A DNA stretch of 64,000 nucleotides, from positions 1,364,001-1,428,000 of the forward strand of contig OZ242312.1 in the NCBI GenBank assembly GCA_965207805.1. The letters are read 5' to 3'. Every line of letters begins with the position of its first letter. Position 1 is the stretch's first letter. A program made the translations under genes and the position numbers. This document shows, piece by piece, positions 27,201 to 34,847 of this stretch. The notes beneath the pieces were generated by a model. That model was given only the letters and a program-made list of their open reading frames with translations. It was not told where the DNA came from and did no database searches. Origin of the DNA: Palauibacter sp965207805. Its GTDB lineage: Bacteria; Gemmatimonadota; Gemmatimonadetes; Palauibacterales; Palauibacteraceae.

Positions 27201-27783
27201 GGAAGGCCAGGGTCAACAGCAGGGCCAGGAAGGGCAAGGCGGACAGCAGGGCGAGGGTCAGCAAGGCGGGGGCGAGCAAGGCGGCGAGGGCCAGCAGGGC
27301 GGCCAGCAGCAGGGCGAGGGCCAGGGCCAGGGAGGTCGTGGCGGACAGCCCGGCCAGCCGGGCGAGGCGCCTCGTGGCGGCCAGGGGTTCGCGCCCGGCG
27401 GGGGCGGGGGAGGCGGCGGCGGACCGTGGCTGTCGCCCGAAGATGTCCGGCAGTTCCAGCGCGAATTCCGCGAGCGGGGACAGGACGCCCGTCGTCTGCG
27501 CGACGAACTGGGTCAGGAGGGCGTCGACGTCGGTGACCTCGACCGCGCCATCGCCGGGCTCGACCGCCTGCGGACCATGGGGGACTTCGACGATCCCGAG
27601 GAACTCGCGGCGCTCCAGGCTGATGTGCTACGCGGGCTGAAGGACTTCGAGTTCGCCCTTCGCCGCGAGCTGGGTTCGCAGATCGAACGCTTCTTCCTCT
27701 CCGGGTCGGACGACGTCCCCGAGGAATACCGCGAACTCGTCGAGGCGTACTACCGCGCGCTGTCCGAGGACCCCCCGCCCTGA
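24223..27783 (+). CDS. DUF4175-like membrane protein with coiled coil and Gln/Gly tract
   Basis: A 1186-residue protein. Three membrane helices lie near residues 30-50, 62-84 and 145-165. An extracytoplasmic strand-rich region (about 190-500) follows, with repeated immunoglobulin-like patches (YRFPAYTGLSPRTVED, DDFGLGQVELLYSVNGG). A Gly run at about 516 precedes a very long charged, Gln-rich coiled coil (about 525-965). Residues 974-1067 are an almost pure Gln/Gly/Glu tract, followed by a globular C-terminus (WLSPEDVRQFQREF). The layout matches DUF4175-type proteins found next to MoxR/BatA genes. Function unknown; a structural or tethering role in the envelope is inferred. Confidence 0.85.
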   Translation: MQRWAKKRNTEHQLLEVVRDVRRRWRVRQLIQGVAVTLGIGFAVFFIATFGIDRLRFDDGAVLAFRILLWAAAAGLLAWFVVRPLLRRVSDTQVALYLEEHEPSLKAAFLAAIERAGSPGARSGLDARLLEVAARRARRVDRGRRVERDRLRRSTAWFAGVATAVLLIALFGPAFQGTAGSLLLSPWKTADAANPYAISVEPGDALIARGSDQLVRAFPQGFETDEVEIAVRRGELEAWERYFMTPAAEGAAFEILLFDLDEPTDYTVSSEGVRSQVFTIEVADLPYMDRIDLEYRFPAYTGLSPRTVEDGGDIAVLRGTEVRLRVTPTMATEAARLAFDGDEEGAALIPADGAFETSFTVTGETFYRIEFMGPGNRFVIGSPDYLVEPLDDQPPGIRISEPGRDTRLTPIEELYVEVEAEDDFGLGQVELLYSVNGGEESSRVLHGTTRGGTTQLSGGHTFFLEEFGLAPGDVLSYYARATDLRSGGPGGGIESSDIYFVEIRPFDRNYRQAEQGGGGGGGGGGAGMGGELSEQQRQIVAATFRLDRDEDEFDEEEMSENLATLTLLQGRLRQQVEELIAQMRQRGVAGDPSLETVFRELPQAPPAMLEAETRLGERRLSEALAPEQRALQHLQRAEAAFRDVQVQQGGGGGGGGTPGSVGAGAEELADLFELELDRLRNQYETVQRGQQQQQDQEVDEALQKLEELARRQQQMNERAAAQPRGAAGGGRGQQQQMIQETEELARELQRLGRDGDRADVEESARRLQQAADEMRRAQAQGRRGQGQAEASNALDRLREARRLLENRQVAAVEREVEDAARRAERIAERQRELQSDVNEDPTGGAPDRVAGLRERKAELAGEVDRLETDLDRLAREARQDQPNAARRLEEAAGEIRESRLRDKLLFSRGVLGTQTEDYVRNFEEQITQDAENVRARVQAARDALGESDPRRLGRQLDETRDLVRGLESLQERLQQGEDGQGQEGQGQEGQGQQEGQGQQQGQEGQGGQQGEGQQGGGEQGGEGQQGGQQQGEGQGQGGRGGQPGQPGEAPRGGQGFAPGGGGGGGGGPWLSPEDVRQFQREFRERGQDARRLRDELGQEGVDVGDLDRAIAGLDRLRTMGDFDDPEELAALQADVLRGLKDFEFALRRELGSQIERFFLSGSDDVPEEYRELVEAYYRALSEDPPP
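27142..27426 (+). repeat. Degenerate Gln-Gly-Glu coding repeat tract
   Basis: Within the DUF4175-like gene, 285 bases encode irregular GQEGQGQ-type units that end in a run of nine glycines. Unit length varies between 6 and 15 bases, so it is low-complexity coding sequence rather than a tandem satellite. The frame is kept throughout. Confidence 0.85.
27766..27770 (+). promoter_or_regulatory. Ribosome site for a CTG start
   Basis: GAGGA followed by a 9-base spacer and CTG 27780. It is the only well-placed Shine-Dalgarno match for the TauE/SafE gene and supports initiation at CTG in a CTGA overlap. Confidence 0.5.
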
Positions 27784-28691
27784 GCGATCCGCGCCTCTAC
27801 CTGTTCTCCGTCCTGGCGCTCTTCACGGCCGGGCTTCTCACGGCGTGGGCGCGCGCCGCCACCGCGGCCACGCGGGCCGGACGGGAGCGTGACGGCTGGC
27901 GGGGCCGGCCCAGCGCGTTCGAACTCGCGGTGGGCTTCGGGACGAACTTCTTCGACACGCTCGGCATCGGCTCCTTTGCCCCCACGACCTCGCTGTTCAA
28001 GCTGAAGAAGGTCGTGCCCGACGAGGAGATTCCGGGAACGATGATGATCGGGCACACGCCCCCGGTCGTGATCCAGGCCTTCATCTTCATCGCGATCATC
28101 AGCGTGGAACCGACGACGCTCTTCGTCCTCATCGCGGCCGCCGTGCTCGGGGCGTGGCTCGGCGCGGGGATCGTGGCCCGGCTGCCCCGCTACCGGATCC
28201 AGGTCGGGATGGGGGTCGCGCTCCTCATCGCCGCCGCCACCTTCCTCATGGCGATCTTCGAGATCACGGCCGTGGGCGGGGAGGCGTCCGGCCTGTCGGG
28301 CGGGTCGCTCGCCCTCGCGGCGGGCTGCCTCTTCGTCCTCGGGGCGCTCATGACGATCGGGATCGGGATCTACGCCCCGACGATGATCGTCGTCAGCCTC
28401 ATGGGCCTGAACCCGGCCGTCGCCTTCCCGATCATGATGGGCGCGTCGGCCTTCCTCATGCCGGTCGCGGGCCTGCGTTTTCTCAAGGCGGGACGCTACG
28501 GGCTCCGCGCGGCCCTCGGCCTCGCAGTCGGGGGAATCCCGGCCGTCCTGATCGCGGCCTTCATCGTCCGTTCGCTCCCCCTCAACGCCATGCGCTGGCT
28601 CGTCGTCGTCGTCGTTCTCTACGCCGCGATCGCGATGCTGCGCTCCGCCATCCACGAGCGCCGCTCGGGCGCCGCCGGTACCGGAGGCTGA
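27780..28691 (+). CDS. TauE/SafE-family membrane permease
   Basis: A polytopic transporter of the sulfite exporter TauE/SafE (DUF81) family, predicted to move a small organic or sulphur-containing anion. The family's first helix and loop are present only if translation starts at CTG 27780 (SDPRLYLFSVLALFTAGLLT), giving 303 residues. GTG 27930, the first ordinary start codon, would cut the protein at GFGTNFFDTLGIGSFAPT, losing helix 1. Other helices include VIQAFIFIAIISV, ALMTIGIGIYAPTMIVVSLMG and PVAGLRFLKAGRYG. CTG overlaps the previous stop as CTGA and has GAGGA 9 bases upstream. A sequencing error at the start cannot be excluded. Confidence 0.85.
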   Translation: MSDPRLYLFSVLALFTAGLLTAWARAATAATRAGRERDGWRGRPSAFELAVGFGTNFFDTLGIGSFAPTTSLFKLKKVVPDEEIPGTMMIGHTPPVVIQAFIFIAIISVEPTTLFVLIAAAVLGAWLGAGIVARLPRYRIQVGMGVALLIAAATFLMAIFEITAVGGEASGLSGGSLALAAGCLFVLGALMTIGIGIYAPTMIVVSLMGLNPAVAFPIMMGASAFLMPVAGLRFLKAGRYGLRAALGLAVGGIPAVLIAAFIVRSLPLNAMRWLVVVVVLYAAIAMLRSAIHERRSGAAGTGG

Positions 28692-28695
28692 CCGA

Positions 28696-29703
28696 GTGAC
28701 GATCCGCATTCTCTCGCGTAGCGACATCGAGCGGGCGGTGACGGCGCAGGATGCGGTGAACGCGATGCGTGTAGCCTTCGGGGAAGTTTCCGGCGGGCAG
28801 GCCGTGGTCCCCGTGCGGGGGCACGTCGAGAGCCGGCACGGGATCACGCTCCTCATGCCCGCCTTCCTCGGCGGCTCCGGGGGGCTCGGGGCCAAGATCG
28901 TCTCGGTCTTCCCCGGCAACGTCTCCGCCGGTCAGCCGCCGATTCAGGGGGCGATCATCCTGCTCGACGCGGAGACGGGACGCACCCGCGCCCTCCTCGA
29001 CGGCACCTCGCTGACGGAGATCCGGACGGCGGCGGGCAGCGGGCTGGCCACGGAACTGCTCGCCGACCCCGCGGCGGACGTGCTTGCCGTATTCGGAGCC
29101 GGCGCCCAGGGGCGGGCGCATATCGAACTCCTGGCCGCGTGCCGGCCGCTGCGCGAGATCCGGATCGTCTCCGTCCCTCCCGAAGGCGCCGAGGAACTCG
29201 CCATCGCGCTCACGGCGCGGGCCTCGTCGCTCGTGCCACCGGAAGGCGGCTCTCCGCCCGGGATCCGCGCGGCCGCGACCCCGGCCGAGGCGCTCGACGG
29301 CGCCGGCCTCGTCGTGACCGCGACCACGAGCGAAGCGCCCGTCTTCTCCCCGGAACACCTCGAACCCGGAGCCCACATCAACGCGATCGGCGCCTTTCAG
29401 CCCCACACGCGGGAGATCCCCGAGGCGATCGTCGCCCGCGCGCGCGTGATCGTGGACCAGCGCGAAGCGATCTGGGAGGAGGCCGGCGACCTCATCATCC
29501 CGGTGGAGAAGGGGATCGTGGGGCGCGACGTGATCGATGCCGAACTCGGCGAGATCGTCAACGGCGGGGCCCCGGGTGGACGCGGGGATCGCGAATTCAC
29601 GCTGTTCAAGTCGGTGGGGAACGCCGCGCAGGATGTCGCGATCGCGGAAGCGGCCCTGAGGCGGGCAGAGGATCTCGGCCTCGGCGCCGTCGTCCCCTTC
29701 TAG
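28696..29703 (+). CDS. Ornithine cyclodeaminase/mu-crystallin family enzyme
   Basis: A 335-residue NAD(P)-dependent enzyme of the OCD/mu-crystallin family; members include ornithine cyclodeaminase, ketimine reductases and alanine dehydrogenase. The active-site lysine lies in GAKIVSVFPGN and the arginine in DGTSLTEIRTAAGSGLAT. The Rossmann motif is VFGAGAQGRAHIELL. Further hallmarks are LVVTATTSEAPVF and GAHINAIGAFQPHTREIP. The start is GTG 28696, four bases after the permease stop, so it is the same transcription unit. The exact substrate cannot be read from sequence. Confidence 0.9.
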   Translation: MTIRILSRSDIERAVTAQDAVNAMRVAFGEVSGGQAVVPVRGHVESRHGITLLMPAFLGGSGGLGAKIVSVFPGNVSAGQPPIQGAIILLDAETGRTRALLDGTSLTEIRTAAGSGLATELLADPAADVLAVFGAGAQGRAHIELLAACRPLREIRIVSVPPEGAEELAIALTARASSLVPPEGGSPPGIRAAATPAEALDGAGLVVTATTSEAPVFSPEHLEPGAHINAIGAFQPHTREIPEAIVARARVIVDQREAIWEEAGDLIIPVEKGIVGRDVIDAELGEIVNGGAPGGRGDREFTLFKSVGNAAQDVAIAEAALRRAEDLGLGAVVPF

Positions 29704-29730
29704 CCGGACCCCGACGCGACCGCGGCCGCG

Positions 29731-30492
29731 ATGGACGGCGTCACGCTCCACAGCGCCCTCGTATGGGCCCTCCTCGCGCTCGCGCCGCTGACGTTCGTCG
29801 GCCTGTTTCGCCTGAAGGTTCCCTACGGCCGCCACTATTCCGGGCGCGGCTGGGGGCCGGGCCTCCCGGATCGCGTGGGGTGGATTCTGATGGAACTGCC
29901 GGCGCCGGTCTTCTTTGCCGTCGTCTATTTCACGGGACAGTCGGCCGGCGGCGCGGCGCCGCTCGTCTTTTTGGGAGTATGGCAGTGCCACTATCTGAAT
30001 CGGACATTTATCTATCCTTTACGCACGCGGACCAGGGGAAAGAGCATGCCGGTCGTCGTGGCCGCCTCCGGTTTCGCCTTCAATATGGTCAATGCGTATA
30101 TCAACGCGCGCTGGATCTCGGAACTCGGACAGTACGGCCCGGAGTGGCTGGGCGATCCGAGATTTCTGGCGGGCCTGGGGGTTTTTGCGGCCGGGTTCGC
30201 TCTCAACCTCCATTCCGACCACACGCTGCTGAAGCTGCGGAGGCCCGGAGAGACCAGCTACTCGATCCCGCGTGGCGGGGGCTTCCGCCACGTCTCCTGT
30301 CCCAACTACCTGGGAGAGGTGATGGAGTGGGCCGGATGGGCGCTGGCGACGTGGTCGCTGGCGGGACTCGCCTTCTTCCTGTTTACGGCGGCGAACCTCG
30401 TTCCGCGGGCGCTCAGTCACCACCGCTGGTACCGGGAACGGTTCGAGGACTATCCCAAGCAGCGGAAGGCGATCATTCCGGGATGGATCTGA
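29731..30492 (+). CDS. Steroid 5-alpha-reductase-like membrane enzyme
   Basis: A 253-residue polytopic membrane protein of the 3-oxo-5-alpha-steroid 4-dehydrogenase family (NADPH-dependent reduction of a conjugated enone). Signatures are CHYLNRTFIYPLRTR, FAFNMVNAYINARWIS and the C-terminal NADPH-site block CPNYLGEVMEWAGWALATWS, then HHRWYRERFEDYPKQRKAIIP. Bacterial members probably act on isoprenoid- or lipid-type enones rather than steroids. The region around 29980-30110 is noticeably less GC-rich than its surroundings. It follows the cyclodeaminase-family gene by 27 bases and overlaps the convergent M23 gene by 20 bases. Confidence 0.88.
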   Translation: MDGVTLHSALVWALLALAPLTFVGLFRLKVPYGRHYSGRGWGPGLPDRVGWILMELPAPVFFAVVYFTGQSAGGAAPLVFLGVWQCHYLNRTFIYPLRTRTRGKSMPVVVAASGFAFNMVNAYINARWISELGQYGPEWLGDPRFLAGLGVFAAGFALNLHSDHTLLKLRRPGETSYSIPRGGGFRHVSCPNYLGEVMEWAGWALATWSLAGLAFFLFTAANLVPRALSHHRWYRERFEDYPKQRKAIIPGWI

Positions 30493-31369
30493 TCCCGGGA
30501 AGCGCGAGCAGACTGCGCGGGTCCACGCTCGTATCGCCGTAGCGCACGACCCAGTGCAGGTGGGGGCCGGTGACCCGCCCGGTGGCCCCGACCCGCCCGA
30601 TCGGGGTCCCGGCCGCGACCGTGTCGCCCACGGACACGAGTGACGCGCTGAGGTGGAAGTAACCGGTGAGCAAGCCGCCGCCGTGGTTGAGATAGACGAC
30701 GTTCCCCCCGAGCAGGAAGCCGTCGACGACCGCCACGACGCCGTCCGCCGCGGCCGTCACGGTCGCGCCACGGGCGCCGGCCAGGTCCAGGCCCATGTGG
30801 CGGCTCGTAATCTGTCCGTTGAACTCGCGGCCCGTGCCGAAGCCGCTCGTCACACGGGATTCACGCGGGAGACGAACGGCGCTCCACATGCGCGGCGCGG
30901 CGTGCGCCTCGCGGGCAGCCCGCGCCGCCTTCTCTCGGTCGCTCCGCAGCCGCGCCTGGTCTTCCTCGTTCAGCGGCGATCCGAAGCGTGGCGCCACGGT
31001 AAGGCGCTCGTGCTCGTATTCGCCCGCCCGCACGGGAATGCGGAGCGAGTCGATCCGTGAGCGGCCGTCCGCGTAGTCCGCCCGCACCCAGGCGTCGAGC
31101 GTGTCCACCGTCGAAATCGGCACCGCCGCCAGGCTCTCGAGCACCGGACCGACGCGCCGGAAGTGCAGCGCCTCACCGCCCGCTTCGCCGCCCGCGGAGA
31201 TCACACCGGAGCCCGAGGGGGCGGCCACGCCGATGACGAAGAGGTGGCCCTGAACGGGCGCCGCCGGCGCCCACGCGACGTCCAGCGGCGGAAGGGGAGA
31301 CGGTGGGGAATCGCAGGAAGCGCCGAGCGAAAACGCCAGCACGAGCGCCGCGACGCCGACGCGGCTCAC
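30473..31369 (-). CDS. M23 (LytM) peptidase, exported
   Basis: A 298-residue exported protein. The signal peptide is in residues 1-18, followed by Cys19, so it may be a lipoprotein with an unusual lipobox (GASC). The C-terminal LytM domain keeps all zinc ligands and catalytic histidines: H191 and D195 in SRHMGLDLA, H239 in GYFHLSASL, and H272 in GPHLHW. It is predicted to cleave peptidoglycan cross-links. The middle has a short charged helix (EEDQARLRSDREKAARAAREA). GTG 31369 lies one base after the MFS stop, making it the last gene of a four-gene minus-strand operon. Confidence 0.92.
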   Translation of the reverse strand: MSRVGVAALVLAFSLGASCDSPPSPLPPLDVAWAPAAPVQGHLFVIGVAAPSGSGVISAGGEAGGEALHFRRVGPVLESLAAVPISTVDTLDAWVRADYADGRSRIDSLRIPVRAGEYEHERLTVAPRFGSPLNEEDQARLRSDREKAARAAREAHAAPRMWSAVRLPRESRVTSGFGTGREFNGQITSRHMGLDLAGARGATVTAAADGVVAVVDGFLLGGNVVYLNHGGGLLTGYFHLSASLVSVGDTVAAGTPIGRVGATGRVTGPHLHWVVRYGDTSVDPRSLLALPGIRSIPE

Positions 31370-31370
31370 A

Positions 31371-32663
31371 TCAGGGCCGGTCGGGGACGGGGATTCCGTA
31401 GCGCTCCAGGGTCTGCTTCACCGTGGGGCGGCCCAGGCGGACGCGGTCATCGTCGAGCAGGTAGGAGAACAGGTAGCCCGCGCCGAGCATGAGGATCCCG
31501 ATCAGGAAGCAGTACATGACCGCGCGGTCGGGATAGCTGTCCTTGAGGTATCCGACGTAGAGCGGACCGCAGATTCCCGCCGCGGCCCAGGCGGTGAGGA
31601 TCGCCCCGTACACCTTCGACATGTTCTTCGGGCCGTACACCTCGAGGATGAACGACGGCATGGTCGCGAACCCGCCGCCGAAGCAGAGCAGCACGTAGCA
31701 CACGAGCGCGGAGAAGATCCACGGGTTCGACTCGGTCATGAGGACGCCGAACACGACCATCTGGCTCGCGAGCAGGATGCGGAACACGGCCACGCGCCCG
31801 ATCCGGTCGGAGAGCCAGGCCCACAGGATGCGCCCCACTCCGTTACACACGGAACTCGCCGCGATGAGCGTCGCCCCGTACTCCGCCAGCACCGCCGGCT
31901 CGACCGAGGGGTCGGCGAGTCCCCACACCTCCTGGAGGAGTTCGGACTGGAAGCTGATGACCGAGATGCCGGCCGCGATGTTGAAGAAGAAGACGATCCA
32001 GATGATGGCGAACTGGCTGGACTTCAGGTACGGGGCCACCTGCGCGGGCTGCTTCCACGGCGCCACCTGGGCGGCGGGCGGGTCGTCGATGACGAAGCTG
32101 CTGGGGATGAGGATGCAGGCGAAGACGATCCCCAGCCACAGGAAGACCTGCGGCAGATCCCCTTCCGTCTGCAGCACGAGCAGCGGTGCGAGCCCCTTGC
32201 TCAGGAGGAGCGCCCCGATCCCGAAGCCCATGACGACGATGCCGGTGACGAGCCCCTTCCGGTCCGGGAACCACTTCGCGGCCGTGGTGACGGGCGTCAC
32301 GTACCCGAGTCCGATGCCGATCCCCCCGATGAGCCCGTACCCGGCGTAGAAGAGGAGGATCGAGTCCATCCGCAGCGCGAAGCTCGCGATGATGTATCCG
32401 CCCGCGAATAGCGTGCTTCCGATGAGGGCGAGACGGCGCGGCCCGACCTTGGGCAGCAACTGGCCGGCCCAGGCCGCCGCCGTTCCGAGAGAGAAGATCG
32501 CGATGCAGAAGGCCAGCGATCCCTGAGTGAACGTCCAGCCGGCCTGCCGGACCAGCATCGTCTGGAAGAAGCTCCAGGCGTAGACGGTTCCGAAGCAGAC
32601 CTGCAGGACCGTGCAGAAGAAGGCGATCGCGGTCCGAGGCGCCTTCCACCCCTCGGCGGTCAC
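31371..32663 (-). CDS. OFA-family MFS transporter (oxalate/formate antiporter type)
   Basis: A 430-residue major facilitator with about 12 helices, of the oxalate:formate antiporter group. Key patches are VCFGTVYAWSFFQTML at helix 1, GGIGIGLGYVTPVTTAAKWFPDRKGLVTGI (helices 4-5 loop, quoted in part), and ILWAWLSDRIGR between the halves. GTG 32663 lies one base after the HAMP gene's stop and is the likeliest start; the frame stays open to 32699. Anion exchange at the inner membrane is inferred. Its place downstream of a substrate-binding protein and a HAMP sensor suggests sensing and uptake of the same organic acid. Confidence 0.88.
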   Translation of the reverse strand: MTAEGWKAPRTAIAFFCTVLQVCFGTVYAWSFFQTMLVRQAGWTFTQGSLAFCIAIFSLGTAAAWAGQLLPKVGPRRLALIGSTLFAGGYIIASFALRMDSILLFYAGYGLIGGIGIGLGYVTPVTTAAKWFPDRKGLVTGIVVMGFGIGALLLSKGLAPLLVLQTEGDLPQVFLWLGIVFACILIPSSFVIDDPPAAQVAPWKQPAQVAPYLKSSQFAIIWIVFFFNIAAGISVISFQSELLQEVWGLADPSVEPAVLAEYGATLIAASSVCNGVGRILWAWLSDRIGRVAVFRILLASQMVVFGVLMTESNPWIFSALVCYVLLCFGGGFATMPSFILEVYGPKNMSKVYGAILTAWAAAGICGPLYVGYLKDSYPDRAVMYCFLIGILMLGAGYLFSYLLDDDRVRLGRPTVKQTLERYGIPVPDRP

Positions 32664-32664
32664 G

Positions 32665-33426
32665 TCAGTCCGTTCCCGAACCCGGGTTCGCCGCCGCACC
32701 CGACGCCTCGCCCTTCACGGCGTGCAGCATGAGGCGCGCCATCTCTCCGATCTCGTCGTCGCGCGCCAGGACCCTGGCATCGTTCAGCGCGTCCGCGTCG
32801 CGGCGCGCCAGCCCCACCACGTAGGAGAGCAGATCCTCCAGCGGCGTGACCGCGAGCTTCACAAACCAGATCGAGCCCAGGACGCCGACGATGAGGATGA
32901 TGCAGATGAGGTAGACCTGGTTGCCCGTGGCGCGCTGGATCTTGAGCCGCACGAGGTCGAGGTCCATCCCCACGTGCACCGTGCCGGCCTGGCCGGCCAG
33001 GATCGGACTCCCGACCTCGACGAAGTCTCCCATCCCCGGCAGGCTGCGCTCGATCGGTTCGGTCGCGTGCGGGTCGCTCTCGCGGATCACGTCGGGGACG
33101 CCGGGGACGAAGGTGTGTGTCAGGATCTCGCCCGTATCGCTCGTGATGTAGATGTACCGGATGCTCTGGATCTCGACGAACTGGTCGATGAGCGACTGCA
33201 GCGTGGCGAGGTTTCTGTTGAGCAGGATGTCGACGCTCGAGTCGGCGATGTTCTTTGCGATGTTCGCGCTGTTGCTCTCGTACTCCTCCGACAGCTGGCT
33301 GGAGATCGTCAGGATGGAGAGCGTGGAGGTGGAGAACACGATGGCCCCGAAGAGCACGAAGATGCCGAAGCGTGTCTTGCGGAAGAGCCTCTTGATCCTG
33401 ATCTCGTGCGTTTCCGGCTGGCTCAC
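32665..33426 (-). CDS. Cache/HAMP membrane sensor without output domain
   Basis: A 253-residue protein starting at GTG 33426 in a GTGA overlap with the substrate-binding-protein gene. Helix 1 is residues 21-43 and helix 2 about 168-190. Between them lies a single Cache-like periplasmic domain (SIRYIYITSDTGEILTHTF, GQAGTVHVGMDLDLVR). After helix 2 comes a HAMP-like segment (VKLAVTPLEDLLSYVVGLARRD, quoted in part; then DEIGEMARLM). The protein then ends in an Ala/Gly tail, with no kinase, cyclase or chemoreceptor module. A partner must supply the output, or it regulates the adjacent transporter directly. Confidence 0.85.
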   Translation of the reverse strand: MSQPETHEIRIKRLFRKTRFGIFVLFGAIVFSTSTLSILTISSQLSEEYESNSANIAKNIADSSVDILLNRNLATLQSLIDQFVEIQSIRYIYITSDTGEILTHTFVPGVPDVIRESDPHATEPIERSLPGMGDFVEVGSPILAGQAGTVHVGMDLDLVRLKIQRATGNQVYLICIILIVGVLGSIWFVKLAVTPLEDLLSYVVGLARRDADALNDARVLARDDEIGEMARLMLHAVKGEASGAAANPGSGTD

Positions 33427-34847
33427 GAGGCCTCGTCACCCGTCGCGGCCAGGCCGAACTTGGCTTCCCAGTCGGCCAGCGTGACGAAGCGGCCATCCTC
33501 GACGACCGTGTAATAGACGCTCTGGAGTCCCTGCCGCCGGTCGGGCGCGAACGACACCATCTCGCCGATCCCCAGATCGTAGTTCCGCACCGAGAAGACC
33601 GCGTCGTTCAGCTTGCCGCGCTCGGGAGTGCCGTCGATCCGGCGCAGGATTTCCGCAAGCAGCTTCGCGTCCAGGTATCCTTCGAGGCTCGTGAAGCTGT
33701 ACGGGAACGGGTCGTACGGCTCCACCACCAGCTCCTCCGGCACCTGGGGATCGTAGCGGTCCATCAGGTCCCGGTACTCCGGTACGGCCGGGATCGAGGT
33801 GTCTTCGTAGCTGGGCACGACCTGTGAGTTCACGAGCCACGGAGTGTAGTAGGCCGGATCGTCGCGGCTCGCCCCTACGAGGAGCGAGAGCAGGTTCTCG
33901 CTCCCGACGAAGGAGAGGTTTGCGATGGGCACGTGCAGACCCAGGTCCATCGCGTCGCGGGCGAAGGCCGCGCACGCGGCGTAGGCGCCCACGCAGATCA
34001 CGGCGTCCGGAGAAGCCTCCTGCAGAATCTCGACCTGCGGCCGCATCACGCTCGTGAACTGTGTGCCGCGCCGGTAGGTCGCTTCGCCCGCGATCGTCTC
34101 GCCGTGCCGGGCCAGCGCCGCCCTCACGCCGGCCCAGCCGCTGCGTCCGTACGCGTCGGCCTGATAGAAGACCGCGATCCGCCGCCGCCCGATGCGGACG
34201 AAGTTGTCGACCAGCCCCGCCGTCTCCTGGCCGTAGGAGGCGCGCAGGTTGAAGGCGAACTCACCGTACGGCGGCTCACGCTGCGGCTGGGCGCCCGTGA
34301 AGGGGAAGAAGATGTACATCTGCTGGTCCTGGAACTTCTTCAGCAGCGGTAGCACCCGGGTCACGGTCGGGGTGCCGACGTAGCCGAAGAGGAGGAAGAC
34401 CTCGTCCTCCAGCATCAGCTTGAGCGTGTTCTCCACGCACGGGTCGGGCTGATAGCCGTCGTCGTAGAGCCTGGGGACGATCCGCCGGCCGTTGACGCCG
34501 CCCTGCTCGTTGATCTGCCCGAAACAGGACATGGCCCCGCGATACAGTTCGGTGCCCAGCCCCCGGGAAGGCCCGGAAAAGGCCGCGGACACGCCGAGGA
34601 CGATCTCGTCGTCCGGCTGCGCGCCCTGCCGTCCGCTCCAGCGCAGACCGGGCGCGAGCGGTCGTGTGGAGGTGGAGGCGCCGAGCGATGTGGCGAACGG
34701 CGCGCCGAGCAGACCGGCCAGCCCGGCGCGAATCGCGGAGCGGCGCGTCAGGAGCGCGCCGCGCGGCGGTGGGATCGCCTGCGCCGGATCGCGGTCCGGA
34801 ACCCGCGGTCCGTCGGAAGGGTGCGTCCCTTTTCGGCTTCCGGACAA
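33423..34847 (-). CDS. Tat-exported ABC-type substrate-binding protein
   Basis: A 474-residue periplasmic binding protein of the Leu/Ile/Val-urea type (Peripla_BP_6). The N-terminus holds a twin-arginine signal (TRRSAIRAGLAGLLG, near residues 34-48). The binding fold begins EIVLGVSAAFSGPSRGLG and continues GAMSCFGQINEQGGVNGRR, LFGYVGTPTVTRVLPLL and AVFYQADAYGRSGW. The TTG start at 34847 is set by AAGGAG six bases upstream. No ABC permease or ATPase gene follows; instead come a HAMP sensor, an MFS transporter and an M23 peptidase. It is probably a sensory or presenting protein. Confidence 0.9.
   Translation of the reverse strand: MSGSRKGTHPSDGPRVPDRDPAQAIPPPRGALLTRRSAIRAGLAGLLGAPFATSLGASTSTRPLAPGLRWSGRQGAQPDDEIVLGVSAAFSGPSRGLGTELYRGAMSCFGQINEQGGVNGRRIVPRLYDDGYQPDPCVENTLKLMLEDEVFLLFGYVGTPTVTRVLPLLKKFQDQQMYIFFPFTGAQPQREPPYGEFAFNLRASYGQETAGLVDNFVRIGRRRIAVFYQADAYGRSGWAGVRAALARHGETIAGEATYRRGTQFTSVMRPQVEILQEASPDAVICVGAYAACAAFARDAMDLGLHVPIANLSFVGSENLLSLLVGASRDDPAYYTPWLVNSQVVPSYEDTSIPAVPEYRDLMDRYDPQVPEELVVEPYDPFPYSFTSLEGYLDAKLLAEILRRIDGTPERGKLNDAVFSVRNYDLGIGEMVSFAPDRRQGLQSVYYTVVEDGRFVTLADWEAKFGLAATGDEAS

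Noticed and set aside
27142..27426. CRISPR array or non-coding satellite
   Set aside because: Units are irregular, in frame and encode a Gln/Gly tract inside a long gene; there are no spacers.
29980..30110. Less GC-rich patch in the 5-alpha-reductase-like gene as a foreign insertion
   Set aside because: The reading frame and the family motif (NRTFIYPLRTR, FNMVNAYIN) run through it; residues Tyr, Ile and Asn explain the composition.
32665..33426. Truncated histidine kinase pseudogene
   Set aside because: The gene ends in a clean stop one base before the next gene's start and its start is coupled; no remnants of a kinase domain follow, so it looks like a complete short protein.
33423..34847. 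Component of a normal branched-chain amino acid ABC transporter
   Set aside because: No permease or ATPase gene is adjacent; the next genes are a HAMP protein and an MFS transporter.
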